A DNA stretch of 64,000 nt from Nocardia sp. NBC_00416 (GTDB lineage Bacteria > Actinomycetota > Actinomycetes > Mycobacteriales > Mycobacteriaceae). The stretch covers positions 3,412,501 to 3,476,500 of the forward strand of contig NZ_CP107932.1 in the NCBI RefSeq assembly GCF_036032445.1. The letters are read 5' to 3'. This document shows, piece after piece, positions 18,801 to 27,337 of this stretch. The notes under the pieces are model-generated. The model was not told the origin of the DNA. It saw nothing but the letters and a program-made list of their open reading frames with translations, and ran no database searches. Numbering within the stretch: position 1 is the first letter of the stretch; each line of letters begins with the position of its first letter. The position numbers and the translations under genes are program-made.

Positions 18801-19540
18801 CCGTCCCACTGGATCCCCGGCACCGCCTGGTCACCACCAAATACAATCCCGCCCGCACCTGGACCCCCTCCGACGCCGTCGGCATCGGCGGCAAGTACCT
18901 CTGCGTCTACGGTATGGAATCCCCCGGCGGCTACCAGCTGGTCGGGCGCACGATCCCGATCTGGTCCGGTTACCGGCAGCGTCCCCCGTTCGAATCCGGT
19001 AAGCCCTGGCTGCTGCGGTTCTTCGACCGGATCAGCTGGTACCCGGTCTCCGCCGAGGAACTGCTCGACCTCCGCGCCGATATGTCCGCCGGCCGCTTCG
19101 AGATGCGCACGACCACCGGTGAATTCGCGTTCGCCGAGCATCTCGATTTCCTCCGCGAGAACGCGCGCGAGATCGCCGTCACCGAGGAACACCGCCAGGC
19201 CGCGTTCGCCGCGGAACGGCGCCGGTGGGAGGAGAGCGGCGAACTCAGCGACCGCGCCGAGCCGGAGCCCGCACCCGAGACGAGCGCCGACGAACTCGAC
19301 CTGCCCGCGAACGCCCATATCGCCGCGGCGCCCATGATGGCCAATGTCTGGCGAGTGGAGGTCGGCGAGGGCGAATACGTCGAAGCGGGCGGCACGCTCC
19401 TGGTCCTCGAGGCCATGAAGATGGAGCTTCCGGTGCTCGCGGAGGTCTCCGGTACCGTCCGCACAATCATCGTCGCGGCAGGCGATCAAGTCACCACAGG
19501 CGCACCTCTGGTCGCCATCGAAACCGAAGGAGCGGCATGA
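15878..19540 (+). CDS. uca: Urea carboxylase
   Basis: A 1220-residue biotin enzyme that carboxylates urea to allophanate using ATP and bicarbonate. Domain order: biotin carboxylase (about 12-455, with the ATP-grasp glycine loop KAAGGGGGIGM and FLEVNTRLQVEHPVTE), a carboxyltransferase made of AHS2- then AHS1-type KipA/KipI modules (about 465-1090), and a C-terminal biotinyl domain with EAMKMELP, biotin Lys near 1181. Start GTG at 15878 has GAGAGGA 6 nt upstream. Its first codons overlap the inverted repeat at 15895-15914, giving an unusual N-terminus with a LYTQLHTPLP segment. The ATGA overlap with atzF couples the two enzymes. A urea amidolyase fused as in yeast is not present: the two activities are separate genes. 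Confidence 0.95.
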   Translation: MTETAPQLYTQLHTPLPACLLIANRGEIACRILRTARRLGIATVAVFSDADEGARHVRMADHAVRLGPAPAAESYLRADAVIEAALSTGATAVHPGYGFLSENADFAAEVEAAGLAFVGPAAEHLRLFGDKHSAREAAAHAGVPLVAGSGLLTGPDEALAEADRIGYPVMLKAAGGGGGIGMAACAGPAELTDAYQRVIRLAQKNFGSAAVYLERFVARARHVEVQIFGDGRGRAVSLGTRDCSLQRRNQKVIEEAPAPGLPYTVSERLLESSRRLLGEVGYRSAGTVEFIYDVDRGEASFLEVNTRLQVEHPVTEAVTGVDLVEWMLRLAGGDSAFLDAIPDAGPPITGFAVEARVYAEDPGNDYRPGAGTLTGVEIPGASARVETWVETGTEISPYYDPLIAKIITSGASRPEALHRLRAALDETRMFGITTNLPQLRAAATSSPMLDARHTTATLGSLATIRPRLEILRAGVSTTIQDFPGRLGLWNVGIPPSGAFDDLSFQLANHAVGNSLGENGLEATLLGPRIRCTDSTIVCVTGADAPVTVDDQPVPMWEPVTVPAGSVLEIGAPHDTGLRTYLAIRGGILAPDYHGSAATFTLGGFGGITGRAVATGDILGIKPDAGGLLEPAPIPVGERPEFGHTWYVGVGEGPQPAPDYFTPADIAQFYDATWQVQAHANRTGLRLAGPKPTWSRTDGGDAGLHPSNLHDCPYSVGALNLSGDTPILLGPDGPSLGGFACPLTVVSAHRWKLGQMRPGDQVRFVPVADDRTAEFRSSPALRGRGLPAPELLGAREQDNGVLGRRDADTGTPEVKYLRGGDDNVLIEYGPMELDLGLRMRVHALSERLEHASIPGLIDITPGVRSLHLHFDPDVIDQRTVVRLLGELEDDIPDTADLRVPSRHLELPLSFDDPTIGQAIERYGRGVRPDAPWLPSNIEFIRRINGLDSVDEVRDIVFDARYMVLGLGDVYLGAPLAVPLDPRHRLVTTKYNPARTWTPSDAVGIGGKYLCVYGMESPGGYQLVGRTIPIWSGYRQRPPFESGKPWLLRFFDRISWYPVSAEELLDLRADMSAGRFEMRTTTGEFAFAEHLDFLRENAREIAVTEEHRQAAFAAERRRWEESGELSDRAEPEPAPETSADELDLPANAHIAAAPMMANVWRVEVGEGEYVEAGGTLLVLEAMKMELPVLAEVSGTVRTIIVAAGDQVTTGAPLVAIETEGAA
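15895..15914. promoter_or_regulatory. Inverted repeat inside the start of uca
   Basis: GCAGTTGTATACGCAACTGC: 7-bp arms GCAGTTG/CAACTGC around TATACG. It shares TGTATAC with the palindrome before urtA. Placed 17 bp into the coding region, it could be a GntR roadblock or autoregulatory site, or an mRNA hairpin near the start codon. Confidence 0.45.
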
Positions 19541-21279
19541 CCATGGAGCAACTACCGCTAGCCACGCCGGTGGCGGAGGAGTTCGCGAACGCGGCCGACA
19601 AGGTCGCGCGGGCCTACCGGACCATCCGCGAAGCCGATCGGCCCGAGGTCTGGATCACCCTGCGGGCCGAAGCGACTGTGCTGGCCGAGGCGGCCGCCGT
19701 CGACGCCCGCGTCGCTCAGGGCGAAGCGCTCCCGCTGGCCGGGCTGCTGCTGGCGGTCAAGGACAATATCGATATCGCCGGCCTGCCCACCACCTGCGCC
19801 TGCCCGAGCTTCTCGTCTGTCCCGGAGCACACCGCGCCCGCCGTCGCGCGGCTCGTCGCGCAGGGCGCCCTGGTCCTCGGGAAGACCAACCTCGACCAGT
19901 TCGCCACCGGCCTCGTCGGCACCCGCAGTCCGTACGGTCCGGTGCGCAACGGCCTGTTCCCCGACCGTGTCTCCGGCGGCAGCAGTTCGGGGTCGGCGGT
20001 CGCCGTGGCGCTCGGCATGGTCGATGCCGCACTGGGCACCGATACCGCCGGTTCGGGCCGGGTGCCCGCCGCCCTGCACGGCATCGTCGGTATCAAGCCG
20101 ACCCTGGGTCTGGTCCCCACCGCAGGTGTCGTCCCGGCCTGTCCCGACTACGACGCGGTCACCGTCTTCGCCCGGGATCTCGGCCTGGCGACCACGGTCG
20201 CGAACGCCATGATCGGCCCCGACCCCGCCGACCCCCGCTCCCGGCCGTGGCCCGCCGACGCTCCCCTGGGCGCGCCCACCCGGGCAACGCTCGCCGTACC
20301 CGCCGAACACAACCTGACCGCCCTCACACCCGCCTACCGAGCGGCTTTCGACGCCACCGTCGACCGTTGGCGGGCCGGCGGCGGCGAGGTCGCGACAGTC
20401 GATATCACCGAACTGCTCGACGCCGCGACACTCCTCTACGACGGCGCCATAGTCGCGCAGCGGTACGCCGCTGTGGGCGAATTCCTGAGCGGCGAGCCCG
20501 CCGGCGTCGACCCGGTGGTCGCCGGGATCATCCGGGGCGGAGAGCGTCCCGCCGCGCACGCCTACGTCACCGACCTCGGCACACTCGCGCACGCGGCAGC
20601 CACCGCGCGCCGCCTGTTCGCCGACTACCCCGCGCTGCTCCTGCCCACCACCACCGAGCATCCGACGATCGCCGCCGTCACGGCCGACCCGATCTCGATC
20701 AACAGCCGGATGGGCACCTTCACCAACTTCTGCAACCTGCTCGACCTGGCCGCCGTCGCGGTTCCGGGCGAGGAAACCGCGGACGGGGACCCGTTCGGGG
20801 TCATGTTCGTCACGCCCGCCTTCGCCGATCAGGTGGGTATCGACCTGGCCGCCCGGCTCCTCGGCGAACCCGTGCCACTGCTCACCGAGACCGGTACCGA
20901 TCTTCTCGTCGTCGGCGCACACCTGCGCGGACTCCCGCTGCACCACCAGTTGGAGCAGGCCAAGGCCCGGTTCCTCGGCGAGGTGCGGACATCGGCCGCT
21001 TACCGGATGGTCGCACTGCCGGCCAGCCCACCCAAACCGGGCATGCTGCGCGTGGGAGCCGAGACCGGCAGCTCGCTACCCGGCGAACTGTATCGGCTCT
21101 CCCCCGCGGCCCTCGGCACGTTCCTCGGCAATCTGCCCGCACCGATGACGCTGGGCAAGGTCGAACTGGATTCCGGGCGGTGGGTGACGGGGTTCGCCTG
21201 CGACTACGAATCATCACGTGACGCAACCGATATCACCACCTACGGCGGTTGGAGGAACTACCTGAACGCCGATCGGTGA
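19537..21279 (+). CDS. atzF: Allophanate hydrolase
   Basis: A 580-residue amidase-signature enzyme that hydrolyses allophanate to ammonium and carbon dioxide, completing urea breakdown. The Ser-cisSer-Lys triad is readable: Lys in LAVKDNIDIAGLPTT, the two serines in GGSSSGSAVAVAL. TDTAGSGRVPAAL follows. After the amidase domain (to about 450) comes the C-terminal AtzF-type domain of about 125 residues (VVGAHLRGLPLHHQL ... MTLGKVELDSGRWVTGF). The ATG at 19537 overlaps the uca stop (ATGA); a second ATG lies at 19543. A strong hairpin follows at 21375-21415, marking the end of the urea operon. Confidence 0.94.
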   Translation: MTMEQLPLATPVAEEFANAADKVARAYRTIREADRPEVWITLRAEATVLAEAAAVDARVAQGEALPLAGLLLAVKDNIDIAGLPTTCACPSFSSVPEHTAPAVARLVAQGALVLGKTNLDQFATGLVGTRSPYGPVRNGLFPDRVSGGSSSGSAVAVALGMVDAALGTDTAGSGRVPAALHGIVGIKPTLGLVPTAGVVPACPDYDAVTVFARDLGLATTVANAMIGPDPADPRSRPWPADAPLGAPTRATLAVPAEHNLTALTPAYRAAFDATVDRWRAGGGEVATVDITELLDAATLLYDGAIVAQRYAAVGEFLSGEPAGVDPVVAGIIRGGERPAAHAYVTDLGTLAHAAATARRLFADYPALLLPTTTEHPTIAAVTADPISINSRMGTFTNFCNLLDLAAVAVPGEETADGDPFGVMFVTPAFADQVGIDLAARLLGEPVPLLTETGTDLLVVGAHLRGLPLHHQLEQAKARFLGEVRTSAAYRMVALPASPPKPGMLRVGAETGSSLPGELYRLSPAALGTFLGNLPAPMTLGKVELDSGRWVTGFACDYESSRDATDITTYGGWRNYLNADR

Positions 21280-21374
21280 TCGGCTACTCACCGTGACAGC
21301 GAAAGTCCGGCCACCGTACCGATGAGGGGCGCGGTGAACGGACGGCTTCGGCCCGCCTGTCACACGAGAAGAGA

Positions 21375-21415
21375 CGGCCGGTGGGGCGTATCGTCCGGAT
21401 ACACCCCACCGGCCG
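21375..21415 (+). terminator. Terminator hairpin of the urea operon
   Basis: CGGCCGGTGGGG (21375-21386) pairs with CCCCACCGGCCG (21404-21415), with GTATC/GGATAC partly extending the stem. It lies about 95 bp after the atzF stop. Confidence 0.75.
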
Positions 21416-22102
21416 CCGCGTACCCGGCTTCCCCGCCGCTCGCGCCGAAGGAACACTGCCGCGGCGATTTTCGCAACAACCGGACCACTGTCGCGAATAC
21501 CACCCACCATACGAGGACTGCCATCGGTATTCCCAAGTGCTGGACTACAATTCACCTCACTATGGTCGGACCGAGGGGGGAGAATCGCTGTGCCCGATCA
21601 CGACGCCCCACTTCATCCGGCAGATCAGGGCGCCGAGCACCGGCCACCTCGGCGTGTCGCACCCCGCCGGTACCTTGCGCGCCGGGAGACCATTTCAGTG
21701 CCGACGACCACCACGCCCGTTCGCCGGGCATCCGGGACATGCTGCACCGGTGCGTATTTCACCGCGTCGCCCGCAGGCGAAGGTCCCGGCCGCACGACCC
21801 CGGCCTTCGTGCCCGCCCAGCGCGATAGCAGCTCGCCTGCCCCGGGCAGTTCCGCTCCGATCACCGGTTCCCGGGAGAAGCGGCACCCACACTGCCGACT
21901 CGGAGTTCGGGTAGCACTCCGCGGCAACACAATCGGGATCTGCGGTCATCCACGATTACCCGGCCCCGGCTCGCGGCCCGAATCGAGCGGCCGCCTCGCG
22001 CGTTGCGGCATCCAGTGGCGTCCACTGCCGGATCCACGCCGCCGCACCGTGCCTGCCGGGTGATCCGCCACCACCGCCCTTTCCGTACTGGAGCACGCGC
22101 CC
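21416..22102. other. Long region without a convincing gene before the P450 pair
   Basis: About 690 bp. A TACAAT box at 21546-21551 is followed by GAGGGGGGAG and a GTG at 21590, which opens a 157-codon frame. That frame is Pro/Arg/Thr-rich with no domain and reads like non-coding sequence. Streptomyces CYP157/CYP154 pairs normally follow cvnABCD genes, and I see no trace of those here in any frame. It may hold the P450 promoter or a decayed gene. Confidence 0.4.
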
Positions 22103-23374
22103 ATGCCTTTTTCGTCCACCGACCACGCCGCACCCCCGATGCAGGGATCGCCCCTGGATTCCGGCGGCCACCGGGTGCCCCTGTACACCCCGGAGTTCGC
22201 CGCCGACCCGGACCGGGCCTATCGGGAGATGCGGCGCAAATTCGGGCCGCTGATTCCGGTGGAGCTGGCGCCGGACGTACCCGCGACACTGGTGGTGGGC
22301 TACCGCCACGCCTTACGAATCCTGCACGACCCCGACCATTTTCCCGCCGACCCGCGCCGCTGGCAGCGGACCGTGCCGCCGGATTGCCCGCTGCTACCGA
22401 TGATGGAGTACCGTCCCAACGCGCTGCGATCGGCCGGTGCGGAGCATGCCCGGTTACGTCCGCCGATCGTCGCCGGTCTCGAGGCCGTAGACCTGCACAC
22501 CCTGCGCGCCACCATCGAACGTCTGGCGGTCCCGCTGATCAACGAGTTCTGCGAGTCCGGTAGCGCGGACCTGCGCACCGAGTACGCCTTCCCGCTCACC
22601 TTCGCGACGCTGACCGAGCTGATGGGACTCTCCCCGGAAGCGGGCCGCACCGCGTTCGAGGGCATGGCCGCGATCCTGGACGCCACGTCCGCCGAGAGCG
22701 CCGCCGAGGGCAATATGCGGTTCGCCGGCGCGCTGATGGAGGTGGTCGGGCAGAAACGCACCTGCCCGGGCCGGGACGTGACCTCCCGGATGATGCAGCA
22801 CGAATCCGGGCTCGACGATATGGAAATGGTGCAGCAGGCGGCCCTGGTCTACGCGGCCGGCACCGAGCCGACCACCTCGCTCATCACCACCACACTGCGG
22901 CTCATGCTCACCGACGACCGGTTCGGCGGTCATATGCTCGGCGGCTCGCTGGCGACCCGCGACGCCATCGACGAGGTGCTGTTCACCGACCCACCGCTGC
23001 CCAACTTCTGCACCTCCTACCCTCGCCAGCCGATCCTCGTCGGCAATACCTGGTTGCCCGCCGACCAACCGGTGGTGATCAGCATCGCGGCCTGCAACAC
23101 CGACCCGCGGATCGCCGGCGGCGAACGTATCGGGAACCGCTCGCACCTGGCCTGGGGCCAGGGTGTGCACTCGTGCATGGCGGAGAACGTGGCGCGGATC
23201 ATCGCCGGGGAGGCGGTCGACCAGCTGCTGGACGCGCTGCCCGAGATCCGGCTGGCCGTCCCCGCCGATCAGCTGACCTGGCGTCCCGGCCTGTTCCATC
23301 GCGCCCTCAGCGCGCTGCCGGTCGAGTTCCCCCCGTCCGCTCCCCTGACCCCGATGACAGGAGCAAGCCAATGA
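22103..23374 (+). CDS. Cytochrome P450 of CYP157-like type without the ExxR arginine
   Basis: A 423-residue soluble P450-fold protein. The heme-ligand loop SHLAWGQGVHSC keeps the Cys, with Trp in place of the usual Phe. The K-helix reads DEVLFTDPP, so the Arg of ExxR is Phe. This loss is a hallmark of the CYP157 family, which in Streptomyces conservons stands next to a CYP154 gene. The I-helix is AAGTEPTTSL. It may be a non-standard P450 or a signalling/scaffold partner. The gene overlaps the next P450 by ATGA. A close relative lies at 35389-36777. Start ATG at 22103; no strong ribosome site is visible, so the exact N-terminus is uncertain. Confidence 0.85.
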   Translation: MPFSSTDHAAPPMQGSPLDSGGHRVPLYTPEFAADPDRAYREMRRKFGPLIPVELAPDVPATLVVGYRHALRILHDPDHFPADPRRWQRTVPPDCPLLPMMEYRPNALRSAGAEHARLRPPIVAGLEAVDLHTLRATIERLAVPLINEFCESGSADLRTEYAFPLTFATLTELMGLSPEAGRTAFEGMAAILDATSAESAAEGNMRFAGALMEVVGQKRTCPGRDVTSRMMQHESGLDDMEMVQQAALVYAAGTEPTTSLITTTLRLMLTDDRFGGHMLGGSLATRDAIDEVLFTDPPLPNFCTSYPRQPILVGNTWLPADQPVVISIAACNTDPRIAGGERIGNRSHLAWGQGVHSCMAENVARIIAGEAVDQLLDALPEIRLAVPADQLTWRPGLFHRALSALPVEFPPSAPLTPMTGASQ

Positions 23375-24600
23375 ACCGGAACCGATCCTCCCTCGAGCCC
23401 CTGCCGCTCGACCCCGCCGGCGCCGATTTCCACACCGAGATCCACCGGATCCGCGCCCGCGGCCCGCTCGCCGTGATCGAACTCCCCGGCGGCGTCCCGG
23501 CGTGGTCGGTGATCGACGCGGACCTACTGCGGACCCTGTTCACCGACCCGCGGGTCTCCAAGGACGCCGGCCGCCACTGGCCCGCCATGCACACCGGCGA
23601 GATCCCGCAGGACTGGGTGATGTGGCCGTGGGTCGCCGTATCCAACCTGCTCACCGCCTACGGCGACGACCACCGCCGACTACGCAAACTCGTCGCCCCC
23701 GCCTTCACCCACCGCCGCACCGAATCGCTGCGCCCCCGCATCGAGGGCATCACCGCGGACCTGCTGAACGCCCTCGCCGCAACCCCGGCCGACGAACAGG
23801 TCGACCTGCGCGAGCGTTTCGCCACCGCACTCCCGATCAGGGTGATCGGTGAGCTGATGGGCGTCCCCGCCGAACTGTCCGCGTCCCTGCGGACCTACGC
23901 CGACGGCACCCTCGACACCACCCTCACCCCCGAGCAGTCCCAGGCCAACTTCGCCGGCCTCTACACCACCCTGCACGAACTCCTCGACTACAAACGCCGC
24001 AACCCCGGCGACGACCTGACCACCGTCCTGATGTCCACCCACGACGAGGACGGCTCGAAGCTGAGCGAACAGGAACTCGGCGACACCCTCCTGCTCATCA
24101 TCGTCGCCGGCCACGAGACCACCGCGAACCTGCTCGACCACGCCGTCCACGCCCTACTCACCCATCCGGAGCAGCGGGCGGCCGCACTGTCCGGACAGCT
24201 GGCCTGGACCGACATCATCGAAGAAACCCTGCGCTGGGAACCGCCGATCGCGCACATGCCGATGCGTTTCGCCCTCGAAGACATCGACCTGCCCGGCGGG
24301 TACCGGATCGAAAAAGGCGACGCCATCCTGGCCGGGCTGGCCGGCGCGGGCCGGGACCCGAAAGTCCACCCCGGCAACCCCGACGATTTCGACCCGACCC
24401 GCCCAGCCAAGGACCACCTGGCTTTCGGGCACGGCGTCCACCACTGCCTCGGCGCACCCCTGGCCCGGCTGGAAGCCACGGTCGCGTTGCCGGCGCTGTT
24501 CGCCCGGTTCCCCGAAATGCGCCTGGCCACCACCGACCACCTGGACAACGTTCCCAGCCTGGTGACCAACGGCCATCGCACACTCCCAGTTGTCCTGTGA
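23371..24600 (+). CDS. Cytochrome P450, CYP154-like
   Basis: A 409-residue class I bacterial P450 monooxygenase with all canonical motifs: I-helix VAGHETTANLL, K-helix EETLRWEPP (ExxR), and heme loop LAFGHGVHHCLGAPLARLE. The N-terminal run GDDHRRLRKLVAPAFTHRRTE after a WPAMHTGEIPQDW segment recalls CYP154 enzymes. The ATG at 23371 has AGGAG 9 nt upstream and overlaps the stop of the CYP157-like gene. An in-frame codon at 23173 inside the first P450 is rejected. Electron partners (ferredoxin, reductase) are not encoded nearby. Substrate unknown; CYP154 members act on steroids, macrolides or fatty acids. Confidence 0.92.
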   Translation: MNRNRSSLEPLPLDPAGADFHTEIHRIRARGPLAVIELPGGVPAWSVIDADLLRTLFTDPRVSKDAGRHWPAMHTGEIPQDWVMWPWVAVSNLLTAYGDDHRRLRKLVAPAFTHRRTESLRPRIEGITADLLNALAATPADEQVDLRERFATALPIRVIGELMGVPAELSASLRTYADGTLDTTLTPEQSQANFAGLYTTLHELLDYKRRNPGDDLTTVLMSTHDEDGSKLSEQELGDTLLLIIVAGHETTANLLDHAVHALLTHPEQRAAALSGQLAWTDIIEETLRWEPPIAHMPMRFALEDIDLPGGYRIEKGDAILAGLAGAGRDPKVHPGNPDDFDPTRPAKDHLAFGHGVHHCLGAPLARLEATVALPALFARFPEMRLATTDHLDNVPSLVTNGHRTLPVVL

Positions 24601-24613
24601 GACGGGTCAAGCG

Positions 24614-24655
24614 AGGCAGGGGTCAAGTCCGACCTGCGCCCCGCTTTCCCTGCCT
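24614..24655 (+). terminator. Possible terminator after the P450 pair
   Basis: AGGCAGGG (24614-24621) pairs with CCCTGCCT (24648-24655) over a 26-nt loop. The 300 bp from here to mcrB hold no gene I can support. A TACAAT box at 24909-24914 may belong to the mcrB promoter. Confidence 0.45.
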
Positions 24656-24959
24656 GCCCCCGGCCTTGCGTGGCGAATCCACCTGCGGCGGCCATCGCGC
24701 TGGTCCCATCGTCCAAGTTCCTGATAGATCTATCCGAAAGAGTGTTCCGCGCACAGCTGAGGTCGAGGCACTGGTGGTTCTGTGTGCTCAGAGCTGCGGT
24801 CAGCTCGGTTCATGTGATGAGACATTTCAGTGAACGGACCCCCTGCGAGACCGAAGAACCCGCGTTCCCGATGACCGATATAGGTACAAACGAGGTCTCG
24901 GTCGAACATACAATCGAAACCTGTGCAAATCGCAGACGGTCTCATCGTTAGGAGAGTTT

Positions 24960-26123
24960 ATGGCGCGAATTCGCGAGATCGTACCCGGGCAGCAGTCCAT
25001 CAAGGCCCACAAGCCGGAAGACGGGGTGATCTGTCACTACAAGGTGGTCTACGACGAGGACGGCCATCCGCTACTCCATCTATCAACCTTCGGTTCTGAC
25101 CGCAGAGAGTCTCCGCCGAAGAGTAGCCAGTCAATCCAACTGGATCAGCAGAACGCTGCCGAGCTGATACAGATCCTCCAGGACACATTCGACTTTCCAA
25201 GCTCCACACGGGGCTTTTCGCCCATGCCACCCGGACCATATCCCGACCTGCCGGATGCGAGCGACGAAATGGCCGACAGGCTGTTCATTCCGAAAAACTG
25301 GATTCAGCGTTGCATCGACCTACTACGCGACCGGCCCCAGCTGATATTTTATGGACCGCCCGGCACTGGAAAGACATTTATCGCAAAGGCAATTGCCGAG
25401 CATCTGTGCGGTTTCGGTAATGTGAGAATTGTTCAGTTTCACCCTTCTTATTCGTACGAAGACTTCTTCGAAGGCTACCGTCCGGCGAAATCTAGCGATG
25501 GCCAGATCTTTTATGATCTCCATTGGGGGCCACTGAGGATGGTCGCAGATGAAGCACGCCGGAATCCAGACCAGACATTCACGCTGATCGTGGATGAGAT
25601 AAACCGGGGCAACCTGGCCAAGATATTCGGGGAACTCTATTATCTCCTTGAGTACCGCGAGGAGAGCATCGACCTGATGTATTCAGGCAGAACTGAGAGA
25701 TTCAGCATTCCGAAGAATGTGATAATTTTGGGTACCATGAACACTGCCGATCGATCCATTGCACTGATCGATTCAGCCATGAGACGTCGTTTCGCCTTTC
25801 TTTCACTACACCCCTCAGATGACCCTGTTAAGAGCGTCCTACGAAAGTGGCTTGCCGCAGGCGGGCATCCGCATATTATTGCCGATCTAGTTGATAAGCT
25901 GAACGAGGAAATAGGCGATGAGGAGTTCAAAATAGGACCTTCCTACTTCATGAGGCCACGAGCTATAACGCAAGTAGGAATGGACATCACATGGACGACT
26001 TCGATAATTCCACTTCTCGAAGAATATCACTACGGCGACCGAAATACCGAGGTACACGAGCGGTACAGCCTCGAATCAATCCGCCGAAAGATCGGCGGCG
26101 GAGACGACAGCTCAGACGAATGA
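24960..26123 (+). CDS. mcrB: McrB-type restriction motor protein (AAA+ GTPase)
   Basis: A 387-residue AAA+ protein of a type IV, modification-dependent restriction system. It has Walker A GPPGTGKT (about 132-139), Walker B TLIVDEINRGNLAKIFGE, and the McrB GTPase signature MNTADRSIALID. McrB hexamers bind methylated DNA and drive McrC. The N-terminal ~80 residues are not the classic McrB DNA-binding domain. They form a compact segment (HLSTFGSDRRES...KSSQSIQLDQQNAAELIQIL) that may replace it as the DNA or modification reader. AGGAG lies 6 nt before the ATG. Codons are more AT-rich than those of flanking genes, consistent with horizontal transfer. It overlaps mcrC by ATGA. Confidence 0.9.
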   Translation: MARIREIVPGQQSIKAHKPEDGVICHYKVVYDEDGHPLLHLSTFGSDRRESPPKSSQSIQLDQQNAAELIQILQDTFDFPSSTRGFSPMPPGPYPDLPDASDEMADRLFIPKNWIQRCIDLLRDRPQLIFYGPPGTGKTFIAKAIAEHLCGFGNVRIVQFHPSYSYEDFFEGYRPAKSSDGQIFYDLHWGPLRMVADEARRNPDQTFTLIVDEINRGNLAKIFGELYYLLEYREESIDLMYSGRTERFSIPKNVIILGTMNTADRSIALIDSAMRRRFAFLSLHPSDDPVKSVLRKWLAAGGHPHIIADLVDKLNEEIGDEEFKIGPSYFMRPRAITQVGMDITWTTSIIPLLEEYHYGDRNTEVHERYSLESIRRKIGGGDDSSDE

Positions 26124-27337
26124 TGGTTCGCCAAACTTTAGAGCTAAGGGAACACGGCTCAAAACAGGACATGACACTGACGGAACATGAATTTGAATCA
26201 CTTCGAGCAACAGGACTGGTCAGCGTCAAACCAATTTCCGGTGATAAGTATTCGATCGCACCCGGACAAAAAGTTGGCTCGATTCGGGTAGGGGAAGTAC
26301 AGATTTCCGTTACGCCGAAAGTGGTTGAACTGAGTCGAATAATGTTCTTTGTGAGCTACTGCATAAATCCATCCATCTGGCGTGATGAAACAGTACAGCT
26401 CGCAGAGGAGGACGGGCTTTACAGCGCAATGGGAGAATCACTGATCCGTGTGGTCTCCAAAGCCATTGAGGGAGGCCTACTTCAGGGCTACAGTAACGTT
26501 GCTGACATAATGATGACTTTTAGAGGACGAGTGGATGTGAAGGAACACATCCTGCGTCATCGCGGTAGACCCCTTCCGCTACCGATGCTGTTCGACGATT
26601 TCAGCATCGATACTGCAGACAATCAAATCATGCTGTTAGCCATATTGCGCCTCCTTGCGCTACCGGACGGCAGCGAATCTATGCGACAGAGACTCCGGCG
26701 CCTACGCGTCGCGTTCGATGGCGTAACGTCTCCTGCACACAATCATGGTCGACCGGAATGGCATCGAACTAGACTTAATTCTCGCTACCACGATGCTCTT
26801 GCATTGTCTACAACAATACTTGACGAGTGCTCCGTGGATCAGCGAAAGGGACCGGTACCCGTCTCGGGATTCATGTTCGACATGTGGAGAATTTACGAAG
26901 ATTTCGTCGTATTTGCGCTCAGCAACGCTATGGCCTCGCACGGAGGTCGTGCAGATTTCCAGACCACCATATGGTTGGACGAAGACAAGCGAATCCAGAT
27001 GCGCCCGGACATGCTATGGCGAAGCGCCACAGGGGATCCACTTGCCGTCGTGGACGCGAAGTACAAGGCAGAACAACCCAAGGGGTTTCCGGAACACGAC
27101 GTCTACCAGATGCTCGCATACTGCACAGCTCTCGGCCTCCCAGAGGGGCATCTCGTATACGCGAAGGGAAATGAGCCGAGTCGAACACACGTGGTTGTAC
27201 GGGCTGACATCGAGATACACTGTCACGCACTAGATCTGAGCCTGCATCCGGCGAAACTGCTGCAGAGAATTGGTGAACTAGCCGCATTCACGCTTCGCGA
27301 CCAAACTGCACTGCCTGATCGTTTGACCTCACAGTGA
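26120..27337 (+). CDS. mcrC: McrC-type endonuclease subunit
   Basis: A 405-residue partner of McrB. The C-terminal third has a PD-(D/E)xK nuclease site: RPDMLW followed after a short gap by AVVDAKYK, then a helix with EHDVYQMLAYCTAL. The N-terminal half (ISVTPKVVELSRIMFFVSYCIN) is the McrB-contacting part. The start at 26120 is in the ATGATG overlapping the mcrB stop. An upstream in-frame codon at 25991 is inside mcrB and is rejected. As with mcrB, base composition is lower in GC than the surrounding P450 and aminotransferase genes. Together they would cut DNA carrying methylated or otherwise modified cytosines. Confidence 0.9.
   Translation: MMVRQTLELREHGSKQDMTLTEHEFESLRATGLVSVKPISGDKYSIAPGQKVGSIRVGEVQISVTPKVVELSRIMFFVSYCINPSIWRDETVQLAEEDGLYSAMGESLIRVVSKAIEGGLLQGYSNVADIMMTFRGRVDVKEHILRHRGRPLPLPMLFDDFSIDTADNQIMLLAILRLLALPDGSESMRQRLRRLRVAFDGVTSPAHNHGRPEWHRTRLNSRYHDALALSTTILDECSVDQRKGPVPVSGFMFDMWRIYEDFVVFALSNAMASHGGRADFQTTIWLDEDKRIQMRPDMLWRSATGDPLAVVDAKYKAEQPKGFPEHDVYQMLAYCTALGLPEGHLVYAKGNEPSRTHVVVRADIEIHCHALDLSLHPAKLLQRIGELAAFTLRDQTALPDRLTSQ

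Noticed and set aside
16852..19002. 716-codon frame inside uca
   Set aside because: Arg/Pro-rich shadow frame of the urea carboxylase gene.
21590..22063. 157-codon frame with a good ribosome site upstream of the P450 pair
   Set aside because: Beyond the ribosome site nothing supports it: Pro/Arg/Thr-rich, no domain, and codon pattern not like neighbouring genes. Possibly a decayed gene.
21280..22102. Conservon genes (cvnA-D) expected before a CYP157-CYP154 pair
   Set aside because: I looked in all frames for roadblock, DUF742 and GTPase motifs and found none.
22103..23374. Pseudogene status of the P450 lacking ExxR
   Set aside because: The frame is intact, the heme cysteine is kept, and a paralogue has the same substitution; CYP157 proteins are known to lack this Arg.
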